From CBDAUN01 sp965200645 (GTDB taxonomy: Bacteria > Pseudomonadota > Gammaproteobacteria > Arenicellales > JAJDZL01): a DNA stretch of 64,000 bases. The notes below the pieces were generated by a model. It made no database searches. It worked only from the letters and a program-made list of their open reading frames with translations, and was not told where the DNA came from. The stretch lies in NCBI GenBank assembly GCA_965200645.1, contig CBDAUN010000002.1, positions 124,001 through 188,000 of the forward strand, given 5' to 3'. Within the stretch, counting starts at the first letter, position 1, and each line of letters starts with the position of its first letter. A program made the translations under genes and the position numbers. Positions 26,308 to 35,423 of the stretch are shown here, piece by piece.

Positions 26308-26503
26308 AAAGGAGTCCTCCATGGTCATAAAAATTTCAGTATTTCGACACCTTCCTGTGCGTAATTCTGAATTTTTGGTTAAAAAATTAGCCATGATGCA
26401 TAGTTCAAACTACACCTTAGTTAATTTCGTCTAAAAATTGGTGCGAGTATATATTCACAATTAGATTTTAATTTGATTTTGTTGATGCTTATCGCAAAAT
26501 AGA

Positions 26504-27460
26504 CTAGGCTTGACTTTCTTTTGTTCTGCTTCTTACCAACCTAACCACCAGTCCAACCGGACCACCTTCCCACCAGTGACGATGTCCGCGTTCCCGGCCT
26601 GATCTCCCTAAACCTTGCGTAATTCTATCCAACACGATAGCCAAAATAACAATTCCAAATCCACCTACAAGTGCCTTACCAGCATCCAGTCTTCCCATTG
26701 CACGCAGCACTTCATTTCCTAACCCTTTTACCGCAATCAAAGAAGCTATGACGACCACGGACAATGCCATCATAATGGTTTGGTTGAGTCCAGCCATAAT
26801 TGAGGGAATCGCAAGTGGCAACTCAATCTTGAATAGTATCTGTCTAGGTGAAGAGCCAAATGCTCGTGCCGCTTCAACCACACTGGCGTTGACTTGTCTA
26901 ATTCCAAGTGAAGTTAAGCGAATAATTGGCGGCAGTGCAAAAACAACGGTAACAATAACCCCGGAAACATTACCGATTCCGATCAGCATCACCACAGGTA
27001 CCAAATAAACAAATGCCGGAATGGTCTGCATGGTATCTAAAACTGGGCGAATCACCAGTTCAAAGCGATCATTTTTACCTGCCAGCAACCCGAGTGGCAG
27101 ACCAAAAATCACACAAATCACGACTGAAGTAGTAACCACCGCTAAAGTAGTCATCGCCAGACCCCAGGTGGTCGGGTCGCTCAGACCCAAAAGCATCAGG
27201 CAGACACAGACAAAAATCGCAACCTTTGAACCCGCGGTTTGCCATGCCAGCAACCCCAAAAGACCAAGCATAATGACAGGTGGTATGGCTAGCATAATGC
27301 CTTCAACATTCACGATTAGATCATTGACGAACCACTTTATGGGTTGCACCACATCTCTGTTTTCTGCCGCCCAAGCCTTGATGCTGTCCGCCCAGTCGGC
27401 TATCCCAAAGTCAAAACTCTTAAATGGATTTAGTAGATCGAAACTTTTTTCTTCGGCCAT
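26504..27460 (-). CDS. proW: ProW-type ABC transporter permease
   Basis: A 318-residue inner-membrane protein. A cytoplasmic N-terminal part (about 60 residues) is followed by six or more hydrophobic segments. The coupling loop reads VVEAARAFGSSPRQILFKIELPLAIPSIMAG near residue 210, as in ProW. It begins 17 bp after proV and forms the translocation channel for the betaine-type importer. Confidence 0.92.
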   Translation of the reverse strand: MAEEKSFDLLNPFKSFDFGIADWADSIKAWAAENRDVVQPIKWFVNDLIVNVEGIMLAIPPVIMLGLLGLLAWQTAGSKVAIFVCVCLMLLGLSDPTTWGLAMTTLAVVTTSVVICVIFGLPLGLLAGKNDRFELVIRPVLDTMQTIPAFVYLVPVVMLIGIGNVSGVIVTVVFALPPIIRLTSLGIRQVNASVVEAARAFGSSPRQILFKIELPLAIPSIMAGLNQTIMMALSVVVIASLIAVKGLGNEVLRAMGRLDAGKALVGGFGIVILAIVLDRITQGLGRSGRERGHRHWWEGGPVGLVVRLVRSRTKESQA

Positions 27461-27477
27461 ATTTCTAACACCGATGC

Positions 27478-28578
27478 CTAATTTGAGGCAATGTGTTGTT
27501 CCTCAGTTTTTCCTTGAATGCCGCGCAACAAGTTTCGTTTAGATACTACTCCTAGCACCTCATCCCCATTGCACACAATAATCGGATGGTCAGTATCAAT
27601 CGACAAATTAACCAGTGTATCCAAGTTGTCGTGAACGTTAGCTCGCGGACACTCAACTTGGTTTAAGCTGCCGTTATTATTTTCATAGACTACTACCGGC
27701 TGCATTACCTTTTGTGCAGTGACCAGCTGAAGTTTTGAAATACCAGCGACAAAATCAGCAACGTAGTCGTCAGCCGGTTCGGTCACGATTTCTTCAGGAG
27801 TTCCGATTTGCACCAACGCCCCATCCTTCATGATAGCGATTCGGTCTCCAATTCGAATTGCCTCATCCAGATCGTGAGTAATAAAAAGAGTTGTTTTTTG
27901 CATTTCAGCGGATAGATGCAAAAATTGGTCCTGTAACTGCCTTCTGATTAGTGGGTCGAGTGCAGAAAAAGGTTCATCCATGAGCAGTATGTGGGGGTCC
28001 GCGGCAATTGCTCGCGCAAGTCCGACTCGTTGTTGCATGCCTCCCGAAAGTTCATCGGGATAGCGGTCTCCCCAGCCTACAAGTTCCACTGTTTCGATTG
28101 CATTGTCGGCGACAACATATCGCTCATCACGTTTGATGCCTCGCACTTCCAAAGCATATGCCACATTATCTCGCACAGTACGATGTGGCATTAGCGCCAT
28201 ATTTTGAAACACCATTCCAATTTTGGTTGAACGCAGTTGTCGAAGTTCCGTGACTCCCAGTTGATTAACGTCTTGGCCTTCAATGAAGACTTCACCATGG
28301 GTAGGTTCGATTAAGCGATTGATATGTCGAATCAAAGTGGACTTGCCTGAGCCGGAAAGACCCATAATGCAGAACACCTCGCCTTCGCCTACAGAAAATG
28401 TAGCGTCCTGAACTCCCACAACGCAGTCAAAAGTTTCCAGAACTTCAGTCTTGGATAATCCCTGGCTTGTAACAGCCTTCATGGCTTCTTGCGAACGGGC
28501 GCCGAAAATTTTCCAAAGATTACGGCACTCAATTACCATGCCTGATTTGTCATTTTGAGATTTGGTTGCTGAGGTCAC
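27478..28578 (-). CDS. proV: ProV-type ABC transporter ATP-binding protein
   Basis: A 366-residue ATPase. Walker A is GLSGSGKST near residue 75, the signature LSGGMQQRVGLARA near 180 and Walker B ILLMDEPFSALDP. The C-terminal 80 residues resemble a degenerate CBS region (HPIIVCNGDEVLGVVSKRNLLRG), which in OpuA-type systems senses ionic strength. It is the first gene of proV-proW-proX, facing away from the polyol operon across 622 bp. Confidence 0.93.
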   Translation of the reverse strand: MTSATKSQNDKSGMVIECRNLWKIFGARSQEAMKAVTSQGLSKTEVLETFDCVVGVQDATFSVGEGEVFCIMGLSGSGKSTLIRHINRLIEPTHGEVFIEGQDVNQLGVTELRQLRSTKIGMVFQNMALMPHRTVRDNVAYALEVRGIKRDERYVVADNAIETVELVGWGDRYPDELSGGMQQRVGLARAIAADPHILLMDEPFSALDPLIRRQLQDQFLHLSAEMQKTTLFITHDLDEAIRIGDRIAIMKDGALVQIGTPEEIVTEPADDYVADFVAGISKLQLVTAQKVMQPVVVYENNNGSLNQVECPRANVHDNLDTLVNLSIDTDHPIIVCNGDEVLGVVSKRNLLRGIQGKTEEQHIASN

Positions 28579-29200
28579 GAATGGCGAGGATCAGTTTAGA
28601 GTTTAAATAAAATTTGACTATGAATGATTTAGTCTAACTTCTAATTTGTCTAATTTGTTGATTCAATTCAAACCCATCAATTCAAATTTAGATATTAGAT
28701 TATTTGAGCTGTCTTAAATTTGTCAAATTCAAGAAGTACGAATTCAGAAATTAGGTGTCTCTAGCCCCAATGGTTTCAATACTAAAAAGTAACTTCAAAA
28801 TTGAGTTGAATGTTAAGAGCCACCGACCCCAAAGTAATAATTAGAAAAGTTATGTTAGTTTAATTTTGGATGGGTTGTAGTTTTTTTGAAAAAATTGGCG
28901 TGAGTCTAACAACAAATACATCCAAAAAGTGCAGTAAATCTCTAACATATCACTTCATTCTCAAAAAATATTAAACTCTACAGCCGAATACCAAAGCGAA
29001 AATCTGTTGATGTGACTTGGGTGATCTTTACTCGAAAATCACCCTTAAAATTCTTAAACAGCACAAATACGATACAAAAATAACATTTAATTGCTAAAAA
29101 TATAGTATTTGTGAAATATAACTATTAGTATTGTGCATAAATATATTGGTATAGCAACATTGTCCAACTTTATAGTAATTGTTCTGAAGCACGTTTTTTT
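28579..29200. promoter_or_regulatory. Divergent intergenic region between proV and the polyol operon
   Basis: A 622-bp very AT-rich stretch with no gene. It must hold promoters for proV (minus) and smoE (plus). An inverted pair GGGTGAT (29019-29025) and ATCACCC (29038-29044), about 180 bases before the smoE start, is a candidate operator for the AraC-type regulator of the operon; this is a guess from position. Confidence 0.4.
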
Positions 29201-29224
29201 GTGCGAAATTATTGGAGAGTAACA

Positions 29225-30532
29225 ATGAAAGTTTTTCAAAGGGTCGCACTGAGCTTAGCTCTTTGCATCACCGGTGCCAGCACTGCTGTAGCTGGCGAAT
29301 TGACAGTCGCGACTGTAAACAACGGTCACATGATTGAAATGCAGAAGTTAACCCCGGAATTCGAAGCAGCGAATCCTGGTATCACTTTAAATTGGGTCGT
29401 TTTGGAAGAAGGTGTTCTGCGCAGTCGTGTAACAACTGACATCTCAACTAAGGGCGGTCAGTTTGACGTTATGACAATCGGCATGTACGAAGCACCGATT
29501 TGGGGTTCTCGTGGTTGGCTTGAACCACTTGAGTTCAGTGCTGATTACGACGTTGACGATGTCTTGCCTGCTATGCGTGGTGGTCTTAGCCATGAAGGTA
29601 CGCTTTATGCTGCTCCATTTTATGGTGAAAGCTCAATGATTATGTACCGCAAAGATCTGGTTGAAAAGGCAGGAATGGAAATTTCCGACAACCCAACATG
29701 GGACCATATCCGCAACGTAGCAAGTGCTATCCATGACGCCGATAATGGAGTCTATGGAATCTGTTTGCGCGGAAAACCGGGCTGGGGCGACAACATGGCC
29801 TTTATCACCACGATGGCGAACAGCTTTGGTGCGCAGTGGTTCAATATGGATTGGACACCGGCACTGGACAGCCAGGCTTGGAATGATGCTGTCACATTTT
29901 ATGTCGACCTGTTGAACACCTATGGACCTCCGGGCTCAGAAGGTAATTCGTTTAACGAAATTTTGGCCTTGATCAACGAAGGCAAGTGCGGGATGTGGAT
30001 CGACGCCACCATCGCTGCTTCGTTCGTATCAGATCCTGGTCAGTCCAAGGTCGCAGCTGATATGGCATTTGCACAGTCGCCCTATCAGGTCACCACAAAG
30101 GGTGCTAATTGGCTATGGGCCTGGGCTCTTGCAGTACCAGCCGGAACCAAGCAAGCGGATGATGCCAAGCAGTTTATCGAGTGGGCAACATCAAAAAGTT
30201 ATATCGAACTAGTCGCTGCAAAAAATGGTTGGGGCAATGTTCCTACAGGAACAAGGCAGTCCACCTATGACAATCCTGAATTTCAAGCGGCCGCAACATT
30301 TGATGAAGCAGAGTTGAAAGCCATTCTGTCTGCAAATCCGAATGATTCGACCTTGAACCCATCCCCATATGTTGGAGTTCAGTTCGCAGCAATTCCGGAG
30401 TTTCAGGCAATCGGCATCGCAGTGGGTCAGCAAATGGCTGCAGCATTGTCGGGTGACATTTCCGTCGAAGAAGCACTAGCCAATTCGCAGGCTGCTGCAG
30501 ACCGAGAAATGCGCAAGGCAGGATATTACTAG
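29225..30532 (+). CDS. smoE: Polyol (sorbitol/mannitol-type) ABC transporter substrate-binding protein
   Basis: A 435-residue periplasmic protein with a signal peptide (MKVFQRVALSLALCITGAS..., ending AVA-GE). The family 1 extracellular binding protein fold shows WLEPLEF near residue 100, GESSMIMYRKDLVEKAGM near 135 and KGANWLWAWALAVPAGTKQ near 290, as in SmoE/MtlE proteins. The start is the ATG at 29225 with a GGAGAG site; the GTG at 29201 is upstream of that site. It is first in a sugar-alcohol operon and is followed by a strong hairpin. The exact polyol is not determined. Confidence 0.88.
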   Translation: MKVFQRVALSLALCITGASTAVAGELTVATVNNGHMIEMQKLTPEFEAANPGITLNWVVLEEGVLRSRVTTDISTKGGQFDVMTIGMYEAPIWGSRGWLEPLEFSADYDVDDVLPAMRGGLSHEGTLYAAPFYGESSMIMYRKDLVEKAGMEISDNPTWDHIRNVASAIHDADNGVYGICLRGKPGWGDNMAFITTMANSFGAQWFNMDWTPALDSQAWNDAVTFYVDLLNTYGPPGSEGNSFNEILALINEGKCGMWIDATIAASFVSDPGQSKVAADMAFAQSPYQVTTKGANWLWAWALAVPAGTKQADDAKQFIEWATSKSYIELVAAKNGWGNVPTGTRQSTYDNPEFQAAATFDEAELKAILSANPNDSTLNPSPYVGVQFAAIPEFQAIGIAVGQQMAAALSGDISVEEALANSQAAADREMRKAGYY

Positions 30533-30586
30533 GAATATTTGATGCGCACGAATTTAGAACTATAAAACATATCGTGTTGAGTATAG

Positions 30587-30616
30587 AGCTCCAGCGCTGT
30601 CAATAGCGCTGGAGTT
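30587..30616 (+). promoter_or_regulatory. Intercistronic stem-loop between smoE and smoF
   Basis: A perfect 10-bp stem CTCCAGCGCT / AGCGCTGGAG with a six-base loop (extended by A-U and G-U pairs) lies 55 bases after smoE and 25 bases before smoF. Only two T follow, so it is more likely an RNA-stabilising or partial attenuation hairpin than a full terminator. Such stem-loops raise binding-protein expression over permeases, as in malE-malF. Confidence 0.75.
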
Positions 30617-30640
30617 ATCTTTCGGGGTAGAGCAGGTGTC

Positions 30641-31501
30641 ATGAATCGAACATTATCAAGATTGCTGCAGGCCCCGAGCATAGTTCTGTTATTGCTTTGG
30701 ATGCTCGTGCCTTTGGGTATGACCATCTACTTTTCGACCATTCGCTACAATCTTTTGTATCCGGAAAGAACCGGCTTTATCGGGTGGTCAAATTACGAAT
30801 TCTTTTACACTGATCCAGCGTTTTGGCCAGCGATATTTAACACACTTGTGCTGGTTGGATCAGTTTTGGCTATTTCAGTATGTCTTGGTCTCGCTATAGC
30901 GGTACTGATTGATCGGCCATTCGCCGGTCGAGGCATAGTTCGAGTCATGTTGATTTCGCCTTTTTTCATCATGCCTACAGTCAATGCATTGTTATGGAAG
31001 AACATGTTGATGAACCCAATTTACGGTGTTTTTGCAGCGGTTGCAGAACTGTTGGGAACGGACCCGGTTAACTGGCTATCGCAGCATCCGCTGTTATCAA
31101 TCATATTAATAATCAGTTGGCAGTGGACACCGTTTGCAATTCTTATTTTTATGACCTCATTGCAAAGTATGGATCAGGAACAAAAAGAAGCAGCATTGCT
31201 GGACGGTGCGGGAGCGATTTCTCAGTTTATACATCTCACACTGCCACATCTTTTTCGTCCGATAGCCATCGTCATCTTGATTCAGATGATTTTTCATTTA
31301 TCGGTATTTGCAGAAATTTTTGTCACTACAGCCGGTGGTCCAGGAACGCAGTCCACAAATTTAACGTTTCTGATATTTACTCAGGCATTGCAGGGGTTTG
31401 ATGTTGGCGTCGCTTCTGCGGGTGGGGTGCTCGCAATAATTCTAGCGAATATTGTGGCAATCTTTTTAGTTCGCTTTATTGGCAAGAGTCTGACGGTGTA
31501 G
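30641..31501 (+). CDS. smoF: Polyol ABC transporter permease SmoF-like
   Basis: A 286-residue inner-membrane protein with six hydrophobic segments. The coupling loop EAALLDGAGAISQFIHLTLPHL near residue 185 matches the MalF/SmoF type. It pairs with smoG, which starts 3 bp after its stop, and receives solute from the smoE product. Confidence 0.9.
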   Translation: MNRTLSRLLQAPSIVLLLLWMLVPLGMTIYFSTIRYNLLYPERTGFIGWSNYEFFYTDPAFWPAIFNTLVLVGSVLAISVCLGLAIAVLIDRPFAGRGIVRVMLISPFFIMPTVNALLWKNMLMNPIYGVFAAVAELLGTDPVNWLSQHPLLSIILIISWQWTPFAILIFMTSLQSMDQEQKEAALLDGAGAISQFIHLTLPHLFRPIAIVILIQMIFHLSVFAEIFVTTAGGPGTQSTNLTFLIFTQALQGFDVGVASAGGVLAIILANIVAIFLVRFIGKSLTV

Positions 31502-31504
31502 GCA

Positions 31505-32335
31505 ATGACTGATCAACAAAAAGAGCAATTCAAGCATCGTATTGCGGTGACAGCCGGATGGATTGTCGCGGGTTTGATGTTTTTCCCAATTTTGTGGATG
31601 TTCATGACAAGTTTCAAAACAGAACTCCAGGCAATCGCCATACCGCCAAAGATTTTCTTTCAGCCCACGCTGGAAAACTATGTGTTAATCGAAGAGCGAA
31701 CAGATTATTTTCGCTATGCGTGGAATTCAATAATTACAAGTTTTGGCGGAACCCTCTGTGCCATGCTTGTAGCCATTCCTTCGGCCTATGCCATGGCCTT
31801 TAATCCAAGCCGGTGGACTAAGGACATTCTTCTGTGGATGCTGTCAACCAAGATGCTGCCGGCCGTCGGAGTGGTGATGCCAATTTATCTGATTTGTCAG
31901 AAGTTTGGTCTTTTGGATACCAAAATTGCGCTGATTTTCATCTATGCGATGATCAATCTACCGATTGTGATGTTAATTCTGTTTAACTACTTTCGGGAGA
32001 TTCCGAAGGAAATTCTGGAAGCAAGCCAGTTGGATGGAACTTCGACATTTAATGAAATTGTTCACATTGTGATGCCCTTGGCTTGGGGAGGAATCGCTTC
32101 GACGGCATTACTTTCGATTGTGCTGCTCTGGAACGAAGCATTTTGGTCAATCATTTTGACTTCGTCGGATGCCGGTACACTAGTGGCTTTGGTTGCATCA
32201 TTTTCCAGTCCGGAGGGGTTGTTTTGGGCCAAAATATCCGCTGTATCCACACTGGCCTGTGCACCGGTTATTTTGTTTGGCTGGGTAACACAAAAACAGT
32301 TGATTCAAGGTCTAACCTTTGGTGCAGTTAAGTGA
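31505..32335 (+). CDS. smoG: Polyol ABC transporter permease SmoG-like
   Basis: A 276-residue inner-membrane protein, the MalG-type partner of SmoF. The loop EASQLDGTSTFNEIVHIVMPLAW near residue 180 is the ATPase contact. Its TGA overlaps the GTG start of the SDR gene (GTGA), so the two are translationally coupled. Confidence 0.9.
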   Translation: MTDQQKEQFKHRIAVTAGWIVAGLMFFPILWMFMTSFKTELQAIAIPPKIFFQPTLENYVLIEERTDYFRYAWNSIITSFGGTLCAMLVAIPSAYAMAFNPSRWTKDILLWMLSTKMLPAVGVVMPIYLICQKFGLLDTKIALIFIYAMINLPIVMLILFNYFREIPKEILEASQLDGTSTFNEIVHIVMPLAWGGIASTALLSIVLLWNEAFWSIILTSSDAGTLVALVASFSSPEGLFWAKISAVSTLACAPVILFGWVTQKQLIQGLTFGAVK

Positions 32336-33099
32336 CCGTGGCCACAGTTCAATTCGATCTTACAGGAAAAACCTGCCTTATCACCGGAGCCAATGGTGGT
32401 ATTGGAGCTGCTACTGCCGAACATTTCTTCAATGCAGGCGCCAGAGTCCTGACCACCGATATTGGAGAACAATTTACGGGAAACTGTGAGGCTGAGTACT
32501 TGTCTTGTGACTTGCTAAATCCTGCAAGTCAGCAAATCTGTTTTAACTGGATTGCTGAGCAGGTTCCTGAGGTTTTGTTCAACAACGCGGCTGTATTTGA
32601 TATGGGTTCGGTACTGGATGCTGATCTTGATCAGTTTGATCGTTTGTTTGCAGTAAATGTTCGAGCCATGTACGCCGTGATGCAGGTGGTGGCCAAGGCC
32701 CTTGTTACCCATAAAAAAAGCGGTTCGATTATCAATGTGGCAAGCCAAGCCGGTCATCGTGGTGAGGCACTAGTTGCGCATTACTGTGCGACTAAGGCAG
32801 CTGTCATCAGCTATACACAGTCGGCCGCTTTAGCTCTTGCGCCATACGGCATTCGAGTGAATGCCTTGTCGCCAGGTGTAATCGATACGCCGATGTGGGA
32901 TAGGGTCGATAGTCTATTTGCCAAATTTGAGAACAAGCAACCAGGCCAAAAGAAGCGTGAAGTGGGTGAAGTCGTGCCGCTTGGTTATATGGGGCGTCCT
33001 TGGGAAGTTGCGCGAGTTGCTTTGTTTCTGGCTTCGGACCAATCGCAATACATGACCGCACAGACACTCAGTGTCGACGGCGGCAACGTACTTCGTTAG
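32332..33099 (+). CDS. Short-chain dehydrogenase/reductase, probable polyol dehydrogenase
   Basis: A 255-residue SDR starting with GTG that overlaps the smoG stop. The NAD motif TGANGGIGA is at residues 18-26, NNAA at 84-87, and the catalytic set is S138, Y151 and K155 (YCATK). It ends with SVDGGNVL, the classical SDR C-terminus. Its place in the operon matches SmoS, sorbitol dehydrogenase, which makes fructose for the downstream kinase. Substrate is inferred; the sequence alone fits many sugars. Confidence 0.85.
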   Translation: MTVATVQFDLTGKTCLITGANGGIGAATAEHFFNAGARVLTTDIGEQFTGNCEAEYLSCDLLNPASQQICFNWIAEQVPEVLFNNAAVFDMGSVLDADLDQFDRLFAVNVRAMYAVMQVVAKALVTHKKSGSIINVASQAGHRGEALVAHYCATKAAVISYTQSAALALAPYGIRVNALSPGVIDTPMWDRVDSLFAKFENKQPGQKKREVGEVVPLGYMGRPWEVARVALFLASDQSQYMTAQTLSVDGGNVLR

Positions 33100-33108
33100 G
33101 CATAGAGC

Positions 33109-33990
33109 ATGTCAATCATCATGCCGGAAATCGAATATGTCGACCGTGCAACGGAGACGATTCGCTATTTGGAGCACGGTTGGCCGACGAGTCTATGTCG
33201 CTGGCATAGTCACCCGGAATATGAACTGCACCTTGTGACAACTACACGTGGCAAAGCCTTTGTCGGTGACTACATTGGTGAATTTCGTCCTGGTTCACTG
33301 TTTTTGACTGGACCAAACCTCCCTCACAATTGGGTAACGGACGAAGTGACACAGCCTGAACCTGTTGCAGTTCGCGACATGCTAGTGCAATTTAGCCAGG
33401 AAAGCATTGATCAACTTTCCGTTGCTTTTCCGGAATTCAAGGAAATGTCAAATATGTTTGAACTCGCAAACTCAGGCATTGAATTTACGGGCTTCAATGC
33501 AACATTTGCTAGGGGTCACTTTGAGTCCATCAGGGATTCCAAGGGAGCAGAGCGCATTGTCGCATTCCTGCGGTTTTTGGTGCGTATAAACGAACATGCC
33601 GAGAAAAGAGCACTATCAGTCGTACGAGTCAATCAACTTGAAAGCAACAGCAAGCACTCGCGTATCGCAGAAGTAGTCAGTTACATCACGGACAATTTTA
33701 CGGTTCGCATAACACTGAACACCGCCGCACGTATGGCTGGGATGAGTCCTACAGCATTTTCCCGAAACTTCCGCAAAGTCACAGGTAATCGCTTTATTGA
33801 ATTTATCAATCGCATTCGAGTCGGTCAAGCCTGTTCGATGCTTTATGCGACCGAGGATCCGGTGTCGTCGATCTGTTACGAAGTAGGCTTTCAGAACTTG
33901 GCAAATTTCAATCGACATTTTCTGAAAATGAAGAGTATGACACCCACCGAATACCGACAAACCGCACGAACGGAACTAGTCAGCGAATAA
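33109..33990 (+). CDS. AraC-family transcriptional regulator of the polyol operon
   Basis: A 293-residue protein. The N-terminal half is a cupin-type sensor (WHSHPEYELHLVTTTRGKAFVGDYIGEF near residues 30-60). The C-terminal 100 residues are two helix-turn-helix units (LNTAARMAGMSPTAFSRNFRKVTG; ICYEVGFQNLANFNRHF). Its stop TAA overlaps the mtlK ATG by one base. Being inside the operon it probably responds to the imported polyol and controls its own expression. Confidence 0.92.
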   Translation: MSIIMPEIEYVDRATETIRYLEHGWPTSLCRWHSHPEYELHLVTTTRGKAFVGDYIGEFRPGSLFLTGPNLPHNWVTDEVTQPEPVAVRDMLVQFSQESIDQLSVAFPEFKEMSNMFELANSGIEFTGFNATFARGHFESIRDSKGAERIVAFLRFLVRINEHAEKRALSVVRVNQLESNSKHSRIAEVVSYITDNFTVRITLNTAARMAGMSPTAFSRNFRKVTGNRFIEFINRIRVGQACSMLYATEDPVSSICYEVGFQNLANFNRHFLKMKSMTPTEYRQTARTELVSE

Positions 33991-35423
33991 TGGCTGTATC
34001 GTTGAAATTTAACGACGAATTGGGTGTTCCAAGAACTTCTTATGATCGTTCAGCTGCCAAGGTGGGTATTGTCCATCTTGGTTACGGCACATTTCATCGT
34101 GCGCATCAGGCGGTGTATTTTGATGACTACATGGAGATTACCGGAGACTTGAACTGGGGGATTGCAGCGGTGAATCTTCGCCCTGAGGATTCCGAACCTT
34201 TTGTCAGGGCGCAAAAGGCGAACGGTGGATATTTATTGAAAACGACAACACCCAGTGGTGAGAATAGTTTGAGGCTGGTTCGCTCGCACCTTGGTTTTAC
34301 TGACTGGTCGAAAGATCGGTCTGTGGCTGAACAGTTGCTTTCGCAAGAATCAGTGCACGGGATTACCATCACTATAACGGAAAGCGGCTACTGTTTAGAC
34401 CACGGTGGGGCTTTGAACTTTGATGAACCGATCCTACAAGGCGAAATTTCTGGTCATCCACCTCGCTCGGTGTATGCGTATCTGGCGAGTGCATTGGAGC
34501 AGCGTGCACAGGCGATTGATGCACCCATTTCAGTGCTTTGCTGTGACAACATTCGTGCCAATGGCAGAATGTTGAAGTCCAATTTCCGGATTTATTTGGA
34601 AGCAACAGATCGGTTAGATTTGGCTGAATGGGTGGAGAAAAAAGTGACGTTTCCCAACTCCATGGTGGATCGCATTACGCCTCGAGTTACGGATGAATTA
34701 ATTCAGGAAACCGATGCCATGTTTTCTGGTAAGGCTCTGAGTCCAATTCACTCAGAGTCTTTTACCCAGTGGGTGTTGGAAAATCGATTCGCCAACTCAA
34801 TGGCAGACCTAACCCAGGTTGGGGTTGAAGTGGTTGGCCAAGTGGATGCATTTGAGGAAGCCAAGATCAGAATTCTAAATGGTGGTCATTCAGGTTTGGC
34901 ATACTTTGGAGCGCTGGCGGGGCATAAAACATTTGACCAGACAATAAATGACCCGACTCTTAGGTCTTATTTCGAAGCTTGGCAACGACAGGAAGTGTTG
35001 CCCGGACTTGCAATCAATCTTCCTTTTGATAAGTATGCTTATCTCGACCAGGTTACAGAGCGATTTCAAAATGCGGCGATTACGGACCAGTTGGAACGAA
35101 TTTGCATGGATGGTTGGTCCAAGATACCAATTTATATCAAACCGACACTGGAGTCATGTCTTAATCAGGGGAAAATTCCGCATAATGGATATAAGGTGGT
35201 AGCAAGTTGGTATGTCTATAGCCGTCGCTTTAGTGCTGGTATGATGCCAATTCGGTATCACGAACCCTACTGGGATTTACTCGAACCGTTGTTAGCGCCA
35301 AAGCAGGAGGAGTCCTTTGCCAAATGCACGCAGCTATGGACAACCATGCCCTCCGACTTTCCTGATTTTGTACCCGGGTTGGTCAGAGCAATTAAGGAGG
35401 TAGAAAGGCAATGGCCGGTGTAA
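33990..35423 (+). CDS. mtlK: Mannitol/polyol 2-dehydrogenase (long-chain)
   Basis: A 477-residue enzyme of the polyol-specific long-chain dehydrogenase family, near the usual length of 490. The N-terminal nucleotide site includes VHLGYGTFHRAHQA. The catalytic K292-x4-N297-x2-H300 motif is present in KIRILNGGH, and DRITPRVTDE near residue 227 is also conserved. It oxidises D-mannitol to fructose, or arabitol to xylulose, with NAD. It is coupled to the AraC gene upstream, and its end overlaps smoK by 13 bp. Confidence 0.93.
   Translation: MAVSLKFNDELGVPRTSYDRSAAKVGIVHLGYGTFHRAHQAVYFDDYMEITGDLNWGIAAVNLRPEDSEPFVRAQKANGGYLLKTTTPSGENSLRLVRSHLGFTDWSKDRSVAEQLLSQESVHGITITITESGYCLDHGGALNFDEPILQGEISGHPPRSVYAYLASALEQRAQAIDAPISVLCCDNIRANGRMLKSNFRIYLEATDRLDLAEWVEKKVTFPNSMVDRITPRVTDELIQETDAMFSGKALSPIHSESFTQWVLENRFANSMADLTQVGVEVVGQVDAFEEAKIRILNGGHSGLAYFGALAGHKTFDQTINDPTLRSYFEAWQRQEVLPGLAINLPFDKYAYLDQVTERFQNAAITDQLERICMDGWSKIPIYIKPTLESCLNQGKIPHNGYKVVASWYVYSRRFSAGMMPIRYHEPYWDLLEPLLAPKQEESFAKCTQLWTTMPSDFPDFVPGLVRAIKEVERQWPV

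Noticed and set aside
27021..27542. Plus-strand frame of 173 codons across proW and proV
   Set aside because: Antisense to two well-supported transporter genes, with no motif.
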